Below, piece by piece: positions 25,083 to 33,228 of a stretch of DNA of 64,000 nt (positions are counted from its first letter, which is position 1; each line of letters opens with the position of its first letter). Where the stretch lies: NCBI GenBank assembly GCA_049194865.1, contig JBLZWL010000123.1, positions 214,059 to 278,058 on the forward strand, written 5' to 3'. Source of the stretch: Myxococcus terminator_A (GTDB lineage: Bacteria > Myxococcota > Myxococcia > Myxococcales > Myxococcaceae). A program made the position numbers and the translations under genes. The notes below the pieces were generated by a model. The model was not told the DNA's origin. It saw only the letters and a program-made list of their open reading frames with translations, and made no database searches.

Positions 25083-26261
25083 ATGACCCATTCCCATCCG
25101 AGTTCATTCCCGAAGTCCGTTTCCTCATCGCGTCGCTCGCACTGGAGCTGGGGGGTCGGCGTGCTGGCCTGGCTGTGTGGCTGCGGTCCCATGGACGTGC
25201 CTCAGGCGCAGGACGCGATGCCCACGGAGCAGGAGACACAAGGCATCGAAGGGGGCACCAACGCGTCCATCGCCACCTTCCCGTGGCAGGCGGAGCTGAG
25301 GATTGTCGGCGGTACGCACCACTGCGGCGGAGCCATCCTGAGTCCTGACTACATCCTCACGGCCCGGCACTGCATCTCCGGTCGAAAGCCGAGCGATTTT
25401 CGGGTGGGCGTGGGGAGCAGCAAGCGCAGCACGCTGCCGAGCGAAGGGCAGATGCGCGACGTGGCCGACTTCATCCTTCACCCCAGCTACAACCCCAACA
25501 GCTTCAAATACGACGTCGCCTTGCTGAAGCTCGCCAGCCCGCTGACGCTCACCGGTCCCAATGCCCGGGCCATTCCGCTGGCCACCTCCGTGGACGAAGC
25601 GGCCGGTCGCACGGCGCCGGGTGCCATGGCGACCTTTACCGGCTGGGGCCAGCTCGGGGTCAACAACACCACGCTGCCGGACACCCTCCAGAAGATGACC
25701 GTGTCCGTCTTCTCCAAGGTGGCGGCGGATGCGGTGCTGCCGCCTTTGGACGCTGTCACCGTGGACCAGCTCCCGGCGGGCCATGCCCCGGGAGGCATCT
25801 GCCCGACGCGCGGAGACAGCGGAGGGCCATTGGTCGTCGACGGCGCTTCCGGAAAAATCCTCGCGGGTGTGGCGAGCCTGGGCTTCGGCTGCGGCCTGCC
25901 GAGTCTCTACGCGAAGGTGTCGCACGTCGAGCCGTGGGTGGCTGGCATCCGCGCGAGGACTCCGGTGGAGCGTGCATCGGGAACGCAGACGAACACGCTC
26001 GGAGGAGACTGGACGCACTACCTCGTCACGGTGCCCGTGGGGACCTACTCACTCAACGCACGGCTCAGCGGTGGGTCGGGGAACGCGAACCTCTACGTCC
26101 ACACCTCGTCCCCCAACACGTCCACCTACACCTGCCGCTCGGTGGACTCCGGCACGGAGGAATACTGCGCCCTCTCCAATCCCGCCGCCGGTACCTGGTA
26201 CGTCTCCGTGTATGGCGCCGGGCCATACGCCAACGTCTCGGTGCGAGCAGCGACCTACTGA
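25083..26261 (+). CDS. Secreted trypsin-like serine protease with C-terminal PPC domain
   Basis: This 392-aa protein has a membrane-type leader (WSWGVGVLAWLCGCG; a Cys lipobox is possible) and a short propeptide ending near EGG. The S1 domain has the full triad: His96 in ILTARHC (usual AAHC replaced by ARHC), Asp144 in DVALLKL, and Ser246 in GDSGGPL. Residues ~300-388 form a PPC (pre-peptidase C-terminal) beta domain with SGGSGNANLYVHTSS and SGTEEYCALSNPAAGTWYVSVYG. It is a likely extracellular protease for predation. The start is uncertain: ATG 25083 has no strong Shine-Dalgarno. Confidence 0.88.
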   Translation: MTHSHPSSFPKSVSSSRRSHWSWGVGVLAWLCGCGPMDVPQAQDAMPTEQETQGIEGGTNASIATFPWQAELRIVGGTHHCGGAILSPDYILTARHCISGRKPSDFRVGVGSSKRSTLPSEGQMRDVADFILHPSYNPNSFKYDVALLKLASPLTLTGPNARAIPLATSVDEAAGRTAPGAMATFTGWGQLGVNNTTLPDTLQKMTVSVFSKVAADAVLPPLDAVTVDQLPAGHAPGGICPTRGDSGGPLVVDGASGKILAGVASLGFGCGLPSLYAKVSHVEPWVAGIRARTPVERASGTQTNTLGGDWTHYLVTVPVGTYSLNARLSGGSGNANLYVHTSSPNTSTYTCRSVDSGTEEYCALSNPAAGTWYVSVYGAGPYANVSVRAATY

Positions 26262-26294
26262 TTCACTGGCCGGCTGGGGGGGCGGCTAACGCGT

Positions 26295-26356
26295 AACGAC
26301 TTCGTTCCGAATCTGCTTGCCCCGTCTTTGCGTGCGCTGATACGTAACGATTCGTT
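26295..26356. promoter_or_regulatory. Paired AACGA-n-TCGTT operators upstream of the ArsR gene
   Basis: AACGACTTCGTT at 26295-26306 and AACGATTCGTT at 26346-26356 are near-identical palindromes in similar flanks (CGTAACGA...). Their centres are about 50 bp apart. The second one abuts the ArsR start codon. They are candidate self-repression sites for the winged-helix regulator. Confidence 0.55.
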
Positions 26357-26361
26357 GACAT

Positions 26362-26793
26362 ATGAGTCCTCGCTCCGCCCACGCCCACCTGCCCACATCT
26401 TCGGGGCCGTCCTCGATGCTCGACGCGGTGTTCTTCGCGCTCGCCGACAGCACCCGGCGGGCGTTGCTGGCCCGGCTCCGGAGCTCCGAAGCGACCGCGG
26501 GGAGCCTCGCCACGGGCTTCGCGATGACCCGGCCCGCGGTGTCGCGCCACCTGCGCGTGCTGCGCCAGGCGGAGATGGTCCGCGAGGAGCGCCGGGGACG
26601 CGAGCGCGTCTACACGCTCGAGCCGCTGCGCCTGCAGCTCATCAACGATTGGCTCGAGGACTACCGCGTGTTCTGGCCCGCGCGACTCCATGACCTCAAG
26701 CAGTTCATCGAGTCGATGCCCGACGAGGCTCCCGTCCCACCCCAGGGCCCCGCGCCTCGCGCCCGACGTTCCCCCAAGAGGAGACCCCGATGA
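26362..26793 (+). CDS. ArsR/SmtB-like winged-helix regulator
   Basis: This 143-aa regulator has the ArsR winged-helix core: DAVFFALADSTRRALLARL, then the recognition helix MTRPAVSRHLRVLRQAEMV and the wing REERRGRERVYTLE. No metal-binding CxC motif is seen. The start is uncertain: ATG 26362 (no Shine-Dalgarno, possibly leaderless) or ATG 26416 at MLDAVFFALAD, which matches the typical family N-terminus. Its stop overlaps the SRPBCC gene start (ATGA). This ArsR-plus-SRPBCC/AHSA1 pair is a common two-gene cassette. It probably represses itself through the paired palindromes. Confidence 0.85.
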   Translation: MSPRSAHAHLPTSSGPSSMLDAVFFALADSTRRALLARLRSSEATAGSLATGFAMTRPAVSRHLRVLRQAEMVREERRGRERVYTLEPLRLQLINDWLEDYRVFWPARLHDLKQFIESMPDEAPVPPQGPAPRARRSPKRRPR

Positions 26794-27674
26794 GCCCGTC
26801 GTTCGAGCACGAGTTCACCTTCAAGCTGCCGGCCCCACCCGAGCGGGTCTATCGCGCACTGACCGACCCGGCCGAGCTGCGTCACTGGTTCGCCGAGCAT
26901 GCCGAGGTCGAGCCGCGCGTCGGTGGCGCCTACCGCTTCTGGGGCAAGGCCACCCTCGGCGCGCCTCGCGAGCCTGGCCGCGACCAGGTCCTGACGTCGC
27001 TCGAGCCCGGCCACGGCCTCAAGTTCAGCTGGACGATTCAAGGCGCCCCGACCGAGGTGAACTACACGCTCCAGCCAGGAGAGGGCCCGGACGCGTGTTC
27101 ACTGGTGATTCGCCATGCCGTGCGAGGGCAGCTTCCGTATCGCCAGCCGCGTCATGTGATTGACGACCTGTGGCGCATCCACACCGGCAACCTCAAGGAC
27201 CACCTTCGCGAGGGCACCCAGCTCACGCTGCCCGACTTCAGCAGCAGCGCCCCCGAGGTGCGCGCCTCGATAGAGATCGCCGCGCCGCCCGCCAAGGTGT
27301 ACCGCGCCCTGCTCGTCCCCGAGCTGATGAACCGCTGGCTCTTTGGCGCCGCGCGTGTCGACGTGGACCGCGGTGAGATTTCATACGGATGGAGCTACAC
27401 CTGCGAGGGCAGGTCCGTGGCGGGCGGCCCCACCCGCATCCTCGAGAAGGTCGAGAACGAGCGCCTGGTCACCGATTGGACCGACTGGCGGGGCGACCCG
27501 GACAAGCCGATGACGCGCGTGACGTGGCTCCTGGAGTCTCTCGAGGAGGGGCGCCGCACTCGCGTCACCGTCATCCACGACCGCTTCGAGCTGCCGGTCG
27601 ACCGCAGCGACTACCAGCAGGGTTGGGCCGGGTTCCTGGGCATGCTCGCCAAGGTGGCCGCCGACGCGAGCTGA
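26790..27674 (+). CDS. Double SRPBCC (AHSA1-like) domain protein
   Basis: This 294-aa cytoplasmic protein consists of two SRPBCC domains. The first runs ~5-140 (EHEFTFKLPAPPERVYRALTDPAELRHWF), the second ~160-290 (RASIEIAAPPAKVYRALLVPELMNRWLF). Each begins with the characteristic V-Y-R-A-L helix after a strand. The hydrophobic cavity of such domains binds lipids or aromatics; AHSA1-like members in this context have no proven function. It is coupled to the ArsR gene by a 4-nt overlap and ends before a strong hairpin at 27695-27733. Confidence 0.87.
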   Translation: MSPSFEHEFTFKLPAPPERVYRALTDPAELRHWFAEHAEVEPRVGGAYRFWGKATLGAPREPGRDQVLTSLEPGHGLKFSWTIQGAPTEVNYTLQPGEGPDACSLVIRHAVRGQLPYRQPRHVIDDLWRIHTGNLKDHLREGTQLTLPDFSSSAPEVRASIEIAAPPAKVYRALLVPELMNRWLFGAARVDVDRGEISYGWSYTCEGRSVAGGPTRILEKVENERLVTDWTDWRGDPDKPMTRVTWLLESLEEGRRTRVTVIHDRFELPVDRSDYQQGWAGFLGMLAKVAADAS

Positions 27675-27694
27675 GCCCGTCGGCGAACCTCGAA

Positions 27695-27733
27695 CGCCGC
27701 CCGCACGCGGGTACCTCCCACGAGCGGGCGGCG
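27695..27733. terminator. Bidirectional hairpin between convergent genes
   Basis: CGCCGCCCGC at 27695-27704 and GCGGGCGGCG at 27724-27733 are perfect 10-bp complements with a 19-nt loop. It lies between the SRPBCC gene and the lipase gene, which converge. Confidence 0.55.
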
Positions 27734-27755
27734 GATGGACGAAAGACAGCAGGCC

Positions 27756-29471
27756 TCAGAGCTCCGTGCAGTTGAGCGCTATCTTCCGATGCTCCAGCGC
27801 CTGCCGGATGCCGCTGTAGACCACCCCGTTCGACGCGAGCCCGACATGCTCGACGAGGTTGTCCTTGCAGAAGTCCTGCACCGTCACGTTGCACCGCAGT
27901 TCCTCCCCCGAGGGGCTCGTCCGGTCGCAGTTGTCCATCTTCCCGTTCGACTCCGCCTTGGTGAACACGTCGTGCAAGGTGTTGATGTTGGTGTAGTAGA
28001 TGGGGTCGTTCGCCGGGCGCGTGTTGATCTCCGCGATGAACGCCGAGCCCGCCTTCATCTGCTTGCAGGGCAGCGGGTCCGCCGCGGTGCCGGTGCAGTT
28101 GAACAGCAGGCGCGCCACCAGGGCGAGCAGCGGGTCGTCGTTGGTGCCCTTGTGGGGCGTGCCCAGACTGATGATGCTCTCCACCGACGCGTTGCCGAAG
28201 TCGCGCACGTACGCCCGTGCCACCGCGCCACCCTGGCTGTGGCCAATGAGGTGGACCTTGCTCGCGCCCGTCTGGAGCAGCACGTCCGCCACCTTGTACT
28301 TGAGCTGGCGCGCGCTCTCGTGCAGGTCAATCAGACCGCCGCTGGGCAGCTCGAAGAAGAAGCGCTGGTAGCCATCCCGGTCCAGCCGGCTCTCCAGCGT
28401 CCAGTACAGGATTTCGCTCGCCAGCGTGCCGCCGACGATGAGCACCGGGTTCTTTCGCGCCGTCGGGGTGGGCGAGGGAGTCGGCGTCGGCGCGGGAAGC
28501 GGCGTGGTGGCGGGGACGGTGGTGATGCCGCAGCTCACCACGCTGGCCTGCGCGCTGCCCGGGTTGCTGATGAGCGGCGGGTCCGCGCCCCAGCAGGACC
28601 AGGCGCCATCCGCCTGGGGACCGTGCTGCACCATGAACTGCGCATGGGCGGAGCCATTGCCAGCGTAGGAGAAATCACAGCCACCACCGAGCACCTTGCC
28701 GGTGGCGGCGGCGAGGGCGCGCGGATAGGCCACGCCCGACGTCTTCACGCCCTGGCTCACCGCGCAGCGCAGCGCGGGCTTGGGGGTGAGCGGGGCGGCC
28801 TGCGCGGGGTCCACCGCGAGCTGACACGCGACGAGCGACGCGGTGACGGTGGCGTCCTGCGGGTGGTTCGGCGGGTCCGCGGCCTGACAGCGCCAGCCCT
28901 TGCCGTTCGCCGTGGGCTTGGAGACGACGATGTTCTCCGCGTGGATGGAGCCGTTCAGCGCATGAGAGGAATCACAGCCGCCGGAGACGACGACATAGCC
29001 CTCGGTGGCGAGCTGAGGGGTGAGGGACACCTCGGCGAGCGGATTGCGCGAGGGGCCTGTCTTCGAGCTGAGCGTCTTGCACTGCATGCGCAGGCTGCTG
29101 ACATTCGGCGCGCTGGCCTTGCAGAAGGTGACGGAGGCCTTGGCCCACGCGGGATTGATGACGAGCGCGGGGTCGGCGCCCTTGCACCGCCAACCGAAGT
29201 CCCCGTCGGGAGCGTTCTGCACCATGACCTCGGCGTGCGCGGAGTCGTAGCCGAAGCGAGACACCTCGCAGCCGCCGCCCACGCGGACGTAGCCCTGTTG
29301 CTGTTTGACGAGCGGCACGGAGGCCACGGCCTTCGGATTGGCTCCGAGTCCCGTCGCGGGGGCGCGCTCCTGGAGTGTCTGACAATCGAACGTCACTTGC
29401 GCCGAGGCCATCGTGCCCACGAGCAGGAGCGCGGCGAGAAGGACTCCACGTAATCCATGTGAGGGGCTCAT
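27756..29471 (-). CDS. Secreted lipase-like alpha/beta hydrolase with three N-terminal Cys-rich modules
   Basis: This 571-aa exported protein has a signal peptide ending at MASAQ. Residues ~27-118, ~126-215 and ~232-316 are three repeats of one module: a C-x-T-L-like opening, G-Y-V-x-V-x-G-G-C-D/E, S-x-H-A-x-x-M/I-V-Q/V, G-W-R-C-x-G-A-D-P-P, and a closing V-x-x-C. Each has about four Cys, likely disulfide-bonded. A Pro/Thr linker (LPAPTPTPSPTPTARKNP) leads to the hydrolase domain, where HLIGHSQGGAVARAYV places Ser412 as nucleophile and TNINTLHDVF/HVGLAS could hold the Asp and His. The catalytic domain is close to lipase class 2/triacylglycerol lipases. The modules may bind a surface or substrate. 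I do not recognise them as a named family. Confidence 0.8.
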   Translation of the reverse strand: MSPSHGLRGVLLAALLLVGTMASAQVTFDCQTLQERAPATGLGANPKAVASVPLVKQQQGYVRVGGGCEVSRFGYDSAHAEVMVQNAPDGDFGWRCKGADPALVINPAWAKASVTFCKASAPNVSSLRMQCKTLSSKTGPSRNPLAEVSLTPQLATEGYVVVSGGCDSSHALNGSIHAENIVVSKPTANGKGWRCQAADPPNHPQDATVTASLVACQLAVDPAQAAPLTPKPALRCAVSQGVKTSGVAYPRALAAATGKVLGGGCDFSYAGNGSAHAQFMVQHGPQADGAWSCWGADPPLISNPGSAQASVVSCGITTVPATTPLPAPTPTPSPTPTARKNPVLIVGGTLASEILYWTLESRLDRDGYQRFFFELPSGGLIDLHESARQLKYKVADVLLQTGASKVHLIGHSQGGAVARAYVRDFGNASVESIISLGTPHKGTNDDPLLALVARLLFNCTGTAADPLPCKQMKAGSAFIAEINTRPANDPIYYTNINTLHDVFTKAESNGKMDNCDRTSPSGEELRCNVTVQDFCKDNLVEHVGLASNGVVYSGIRQALEHRKIALNCTEL

Positions 29472-29593
29472 CGCGTGGCCTCCAGGGTGGAGGTGCGTGG
29501 GTCCTCGGAACGATGGCGACGGCAGGGCCGCGTCACGGACCGCGCCAGCGTGTGCGTGGCGGTGTGAAGCGGAACGAAGTGGGGCTGCGTCAT
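29468..29593 (-). CDS. Possible 41-aa upstream peptide overlapping the lipase start
   Basis: ATG 29593 with AAGGAGA upstream opens a 41-codon frame (MTQPHFVPLHTATHTLARSV and onward) whose stop overlaps the lipase ATG by 4 nt. The Arg/Thr-rich product has no recognisable feature. It might be a leader peptide for translational coupling or chance. Confidence 0.25.
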   Translation of the reverse strand: MTQPHFVPLHTATHTLARSVTRPCRRHRSEDPRTSTLEATR

Positions 29594-29862
29594 GGAGTCA
29601 TTCTCCTTGCGGCAACGAGCCAGGGCCGCGCTGCACGCGCCGAGGCATGCTGCAAGCGTTGGACCCGTGGCGACGAAGCGCACGTCCAGGAGCGAAGCGG
29701 CGTCGCGAACCGGATGCATGTCATCGACGCCGCTCGGAACGGACGCGTCACGGACACGTCAGGGCTGCTCCGTGACACGTCAGCTCGGAAGCGTCGGCGA
29801 TGGCTCGGGGTGGAGAGGGCCCTGGTCTGTTGGGACCCAGCCCGGGAGCCCGTGACGCGTGG
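29594..29862. other. Intergenic region with a hairpin at 29747-29776
   Basis: This 269-bp gap follows the lipoprotein gene at 29863. It holds GTCACGGA (29747-29754) paired with TCCGTGAC (29769-29776), an 8-bp stem and 14-nt loop that could terminate that gene, and presumably the lipase promoter. I see no other gene in it. Confidence 0.45.
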
Positions 29863-30630
29863 CTACAGCCCGACGTGGAGGCGATAGGTGTAGTCGATGG
29901 GATTTCCCATCGGCGAGAGGGCCGTGACGTGCACGGTGTGCCTTCCTGGCGCCAGCGCGAGCATCAGCCACCAGCCATCGCTCACGCCTTGCTGTGGCGT
30001 GCCGGTGAGGCAGGGGTCGGGGAACTGGCCCACGAGGCTCGGGTGCGCGGAGAAGGTGAACAGGGGGCTGGTGTGACGGTGGGCGGAGTAGGGCACGGGC
30101 TTGCCGTTCACCGTGACGCTCACGTTCTGGATGAGGTCATTGAAGCCGCGTGCGCCTTCGCGCAGGAACTGTTCGAGCGTCTGGCCCGGCGCGGGCTTGA
30201 AGTCGGGGTCGGGGCACGGGAAGTCATTGATGATGATCCACAGCGGTACGAGCACCAGCTTGCCGAAGGGAACGCGGCATGTGCGCTGATACGTCGTAGC
30301 GCCGTCGTAGGCCGGGACGAAGTACACGGGGCCTGACTGCTCGACACCGCAGTCCGCGTCGAGGACCAGCTCGGGGTTGCGCTCGGCGGGGACCTTGTAT
30401 GTCCAATACCACCACTGCTCCGTCCACGCGGTGATGCTCCGCCCCAACACCGGCAGGGCGCGTGGGAGCACCAGGGCGCCCTGACTCGCCAGCTCCCGGG
30501 CCTCCTCGGGAGACAGCGCCAGTGGCATCACGTCCTCCGGTGTCACCGTCTCCGACGACTCCCGCGTTCCACCACAGCCCGCGACCCACACCGCGAGCAC
30601 ACACGACACCATCCAGCGTCCAAGCCGCAT
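29863..30630 (-). CDS. Lipoprotein of unknown function
   Basis: This 255-aa lipoprotein starts at ATG 30630 under GAGAGGTCCT, with a lipobox LAVWVAGCGG (Cys19). The longer frame to 30663 has no better start. The mature part has a Trp-rich helix (ITAWTEQWWYWTYKVP), strands with pairs of Cys (LDADCGVEQSG, YQRTCRVPFGK), a beta segment LVLVPLWIIINDFPCPDP, then a domain from ~165 with SVTVNGKPVPYSAHRHTSP and a C-terminal LALAPGRHTVHVTALSP that reads like an Ig-like or beta-sandwich strand pair. No family recognised. It is on the same strand as the AraC gene, 85 bp after it. Confidence 0.75.
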   Translation of the reverse strand: MRLGRWMVSCVLAVWVAGCGGTRESSETVTPEDVMPLALSPEEARELASQGALVLPRALPVLGRSITAWTEQWWYWTYKVPAERNPELVLDADCGVEQSGPVYFVPAYDGATTYQRTCRVPFGKLVLVPLWIIINDFPCPDPDFKPAPGQTLEQFLREGARGFNDLIQNVSVTVNGKPVPYSAHRHTSPLFTFSAHPSLVGQFPDPCLTGTPQQGVSDGWWLMLALAPGRHTVHVTALSPMGNPIDYTYRLHVGL

Positions 30631-30715
30631 AGGACCTCTCTCCTCGAAGGTGATGGCATCCAAGGTAGAGAGGTCAGCCAGGCGCGTCTTGTACGCCGTT
30701 GCGCTCTCGTGGCCG

Positions 30716-31588
30716 CTACGTCCGGGAGACGCGCCGATGCGCGTGCACGGCGGAGCGGTACTCGCCCGGAGTCACCCCGAGGGTGCGGGTGAACTGCTTC
30801 ACCAGATGGCTCTGGTCCACGAGGCCACAGTCGAGCGCCACTTCGCTCATCGGCATGTCCGTGGCGAGCAGCCGTTGCGCGTGACGGACCCGCAGACAGC
30901 GCAGGTACACCTGTGGCGTCTGGCCCGTCTGCTCCCGAAAGGCTCGCACGAAGTGCCACGGACTGAGCCGCGCCTCGCGCGCCAGCTCTCGCAGCGAGAT
31001 GTTGCGAGTCACGCTCGCCTCGATGAGCGCCCGCGCGCGACGCACCCCTGGTGTACACGGCGTCGCTCGGGCACTCCCTCCGTGAGCGACAGCGTGCCTG
31101 CGCACCAATCCGACGAGGAGCGACAGCAGCTCCGTCTCACGCTCGAGCGTGGAGGTGCTCGGGTCGACCATTCCCTCGAACACCTGGGAGAACGCGCGCA
31201 TCAGCGCGGGGTCGTCGATGAGGGGGGCCGCGAAGTCTGGCAACCCGCTCGTCTCGGACGCCGCCTCCCGCGAGGCGTCTTCCATCAACCTCGGGTCGAT
31301 GTAGAGGATGCGGTACGTCCAGCCCACGCCAGGGTCCGCCGCGCTGCCCGAGTGCATCTGCCCGGGATTGATGGCGAGCAGCTGGCCCGCGGGGGCCACC
31401 ACCGTGTTGCCCCGGATGAGCATCGCCTCCGCGCCCCGGTCCATGCAGACGAGCGAGAACACGTCATGCGAGTGGGGGACGAAGGTGTGTCGGGTGTAGC
31501 TCGCGTGCTGAGCCTCCAGCCCCTGTACATCCGGGCGAACCCAGAAGCGGGGCGTCGGGACAGCATGCGTTTCGGATGATGGGGCCAT
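30716..31588 (-). CDS. AraC family transcriptional regulator
   Basis: This 290-aa protein starts at ATG 31588 with GAGG 8 nt before; an upstream in-frame ATG at 31627 is less likely. The N-terminal cupin-like domain has FVPHSHDVFSLVCMDRGAE and PGQMHSG (His/Gly-rich pocket), and the two C-terminal helix-turn-helix units are SLRELAREARLSPWHFVRAFREQTG and SEVALDCGLVDQSHLVKQFTR with TLGVTPGEYR. A ligand-controlled activator or repressor. The gene before it in transcription is the last encapsulin (31807), separated by a hairpin, so it is probably independent of the geosmin operon. Confidence 0.88.
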   Translation of the reverse strand: MAPSSETHAVPTPRFWVRPDVQGLEAQHASYTRHTFVPHSHDVFSLVCMDRGAEAMLIRGNTVVAPAGQLLAINPGQMHSGSAADPGVGWTYRILYIDPRLMEDASREAASETSGLPDFAAPLIDDPALMRAFSQVFEGMVDPSTSTLERETELLSLLVGLVRRHAVAHGGSARATPCTPGVRRARALIEASVTRNISLRELAREARLSPWHFVRAFREQTGQTPQVYLRCLRVRHAQRLLATDMPMSEVALDCGLVDQSHLVKQFTRTLGVTPGEYRSAVHAHRRVSRT

Positions 31589-31766
31589 GGGCGGGACCTC
31601 ACGGACAGGCCCTGGCCGGGATGCCAAGGCGCGGCCGGGAAGCTACCGGGGCTCGGGCCTCCCGCTGCTCGCGAGCCGCTCATGTGAAGGGTATCGCCCG
31701 GGGCTCTACGGCCCGCGTGTTACCCTGGTCGGCTTCGCCGCGCGCGGTAGCCCGCACACGGCGCGA

Positions 31767-31793
31767 GAGCGGGCTCCACCTTCGAGCCCGCTC
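31767..31793. terminator. Hairpin after the geosmin-encapsulin operon
   Basis: GAGCGGGCTC at 31767-31776 and GAGCCCGCTC at 31784-31793 are perfect 10-bp complements with a 7-nt loop, ending 13 bp downstream of the last encapsulin stop. No T-tract, but position and strength make it a likely terminator. Confidence 0.5.
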
Positions 31794-31806
31794 CCGTGGC
31801 GAAACC

Positions 31807-33213
31807 TCAGCTGCCCAGCTCGACGTTCTCGAGCACTCCGAGCGCGTCCGGAATCAGGAGCGCCGCGGAGAAGTAGGTGCTGACGAGATAGGACGAGATG
31901 GCCTTCTCGCTGATGTCCATGCGACGCACGGACACGCCCGGCTCGACTTCGTCCTGGAGCCCCGTGCGGGTCAGGCCGATGACGCCCTGGTCCGACTCAC
32001 CGGTGCGCATGACGATGATGGAGCTGGTGCGCTGCTCGGTGATGGGAATCTTGTCGCACGGCAGCATGGGAACGCCACGCCACGCCATGGCCTTGGTGCC
32101 CTGCACGTCCACCACCGTCGGGTACAGCCCGCGACGGGTGCACTCCCGACCGAACGCGGCGATGGTGCGCGGGTGGGCCAGGAAGAAGCGCGACTTCCGG
32201 CGCCGGCTCAGCAGCTCGTCCATGTCGTCCGGCGTCGGAGGGCCGGAGCGGGTGTGGATGCGCTGCTTCAGGTCGGCGTTGTGGAGCAGACCGAAGTCGC
32301 GGTTGTTGATGAGCTCGTGCTCCTGCCGCTCCTTCAGCGCCTCAATCGTCAGGCGGAGCTGCTGCTCCGTCTGGTTCATCGGCCCGTTGAACAGGTCCGC
32401 GACGCGGGTGTGCACGCGGAGCACTGTCTGCGCCACGCTCAGCTCGTACTCGCGCGGGGCCAGCTCGTAGTCCACGTAGCCGCCGTGAATCGACGGCTCG
32501 CCGGAGTGACCCGCGGCCAGCGGAATCGCCGCCTGCCCCATCTTGTCCTGGGGCTTCTTCAGGCGCTCCTTGTACCGCTCGACGTGCGCCTGCAGCGCGG
32601 GCGACTGCAGGATGAGGGTCTCGAACACCTGCTGCGGCAGCGCCAGCACCGTGCAGGCCGTGGTCGCCTTGACGGTGAAGGCCCAGTGGTCGTTCGACTC
32701 CACCACCGCCTGGTCACCGAAGTGGTCGCCGTCCGCGAGCGTGTCCAGCGTCAGCTCGTCCCCGTACTTGCCCTTGCCCAGCTTCTTCGCCTTGCCGTGG
32801 GCCAGCAGGAACACGTGCTCGGCGGGAGTCCCCGCCTCGACGATGGACTCCCCGGCCTTGTACTCCTTCTGGACGAAGCGGCTCGCCAGGGCCTGGAACA
32901 CCGCGTTGTCACCCTCGAAGCCGCGCAGCAACGGCAGCTTGTGGAGCTCCTGGGCAGGCACTTCCACCCGGGCGCCCACGTTGCCGAAGTTGAGCCGGTC
33001 GTCTCCCACCGCGTAGCTCAGGCGACGGTTGACGCGGTACGTGCCGCCCGTCACCTCCACCCACGGCAGCATGCGCAACAGCCACCGGGGGGTGATGCCC
33101 TGCATCTGCGGGACGGTCTTGGTCGTCGTCGCGAGCTGGCGAGCACCCGCGGTGCTCAAGCTCGTCAGCTGCGAGTCCAAACCACCACCGCCTGGATTGA
33201 TTGGGTTCGTCAT
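31807..33213 (-). CDS. Family 2B encapsulin shell protein, downstream copy
   Basis: This 468-aa protein has the HK97-fold family 2B architecture: an N-terminal extension (QLATTTKTVPQMQGITPRWLL), a cyclic-nucleotide-binding-like domain inserted at ~92-215 (LPLLRGFEG ... LADGDHFGDQAVV), then the shell core with YVDYELAPREYELSVAQTVL and LINNRDFGLLHNADLKQRIH. In the insert, the Arg that contacts cyclic-nucleotide phosphate in CAP-type domains is absent (HWAFTVKA). Residues 336-342 read SRRRKSR where the upstream copy has the usual STVWKDPS, so this copy carries a basic patch. It is 15 bp after the first encapsulin and last in the operon. Likely role: co-assembly into a geosmin-synthase-containing shell. 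Confidence 0.9.
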   Translation of the reverse strand: MTNPINPGGGGLDSQLTSLSTAGARQLATTTKTVPQMQGITPRWLLRMLPWVEVTGGTYRVNRRLSYAVGDDRLNFGNVGARVEVPAQELHKLPLLRGFEGDNAVFQALASRFVQKEYKAGESIVEAGTPAEHVFLLAHGKAKKLGKGKYGDELTLDTLADGDHFGDQAVVESNDHWAFTVKATTACTVLALPQQVFETLILQSPALQAHVERYKERLKKPQDKMGQAAIPLAAGHSGEPSIHGGYVDYELAPREYELSVAQTVLRVHTRVADLFNGPMNQTEQQLRLTIEALKERQEHELINNRDFGLLHNADLKQRIHTRSGPPTPDDMDELLSRRRKSRFFLAHPRTIAAFGRECTRRGLYPTVVDVQGTKAMAWRGVPMLPCDKIPITEQRTSSIIVMRTGESDQGVIGLTRTGLQDEVEPGVSVRRMDISEKAISSYLVSTYFSAALLIPDALGVLENVELGS

Positions 33214-33228
33214 GGCGTGGGCCTTTCG

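Noticed and set aside
26355..26360. TTGACA resembling a -35 box
   Set aside because: No -10 hexamer follows at 16-18 bp and it directly abuts the ArsR start codon.
32180..32215. Possible frameshift in the downstream encapsulin at SRRRKSR
   Set aside because: Both flanking segments stay in the same frame and the copy is simply one residue shorter there.
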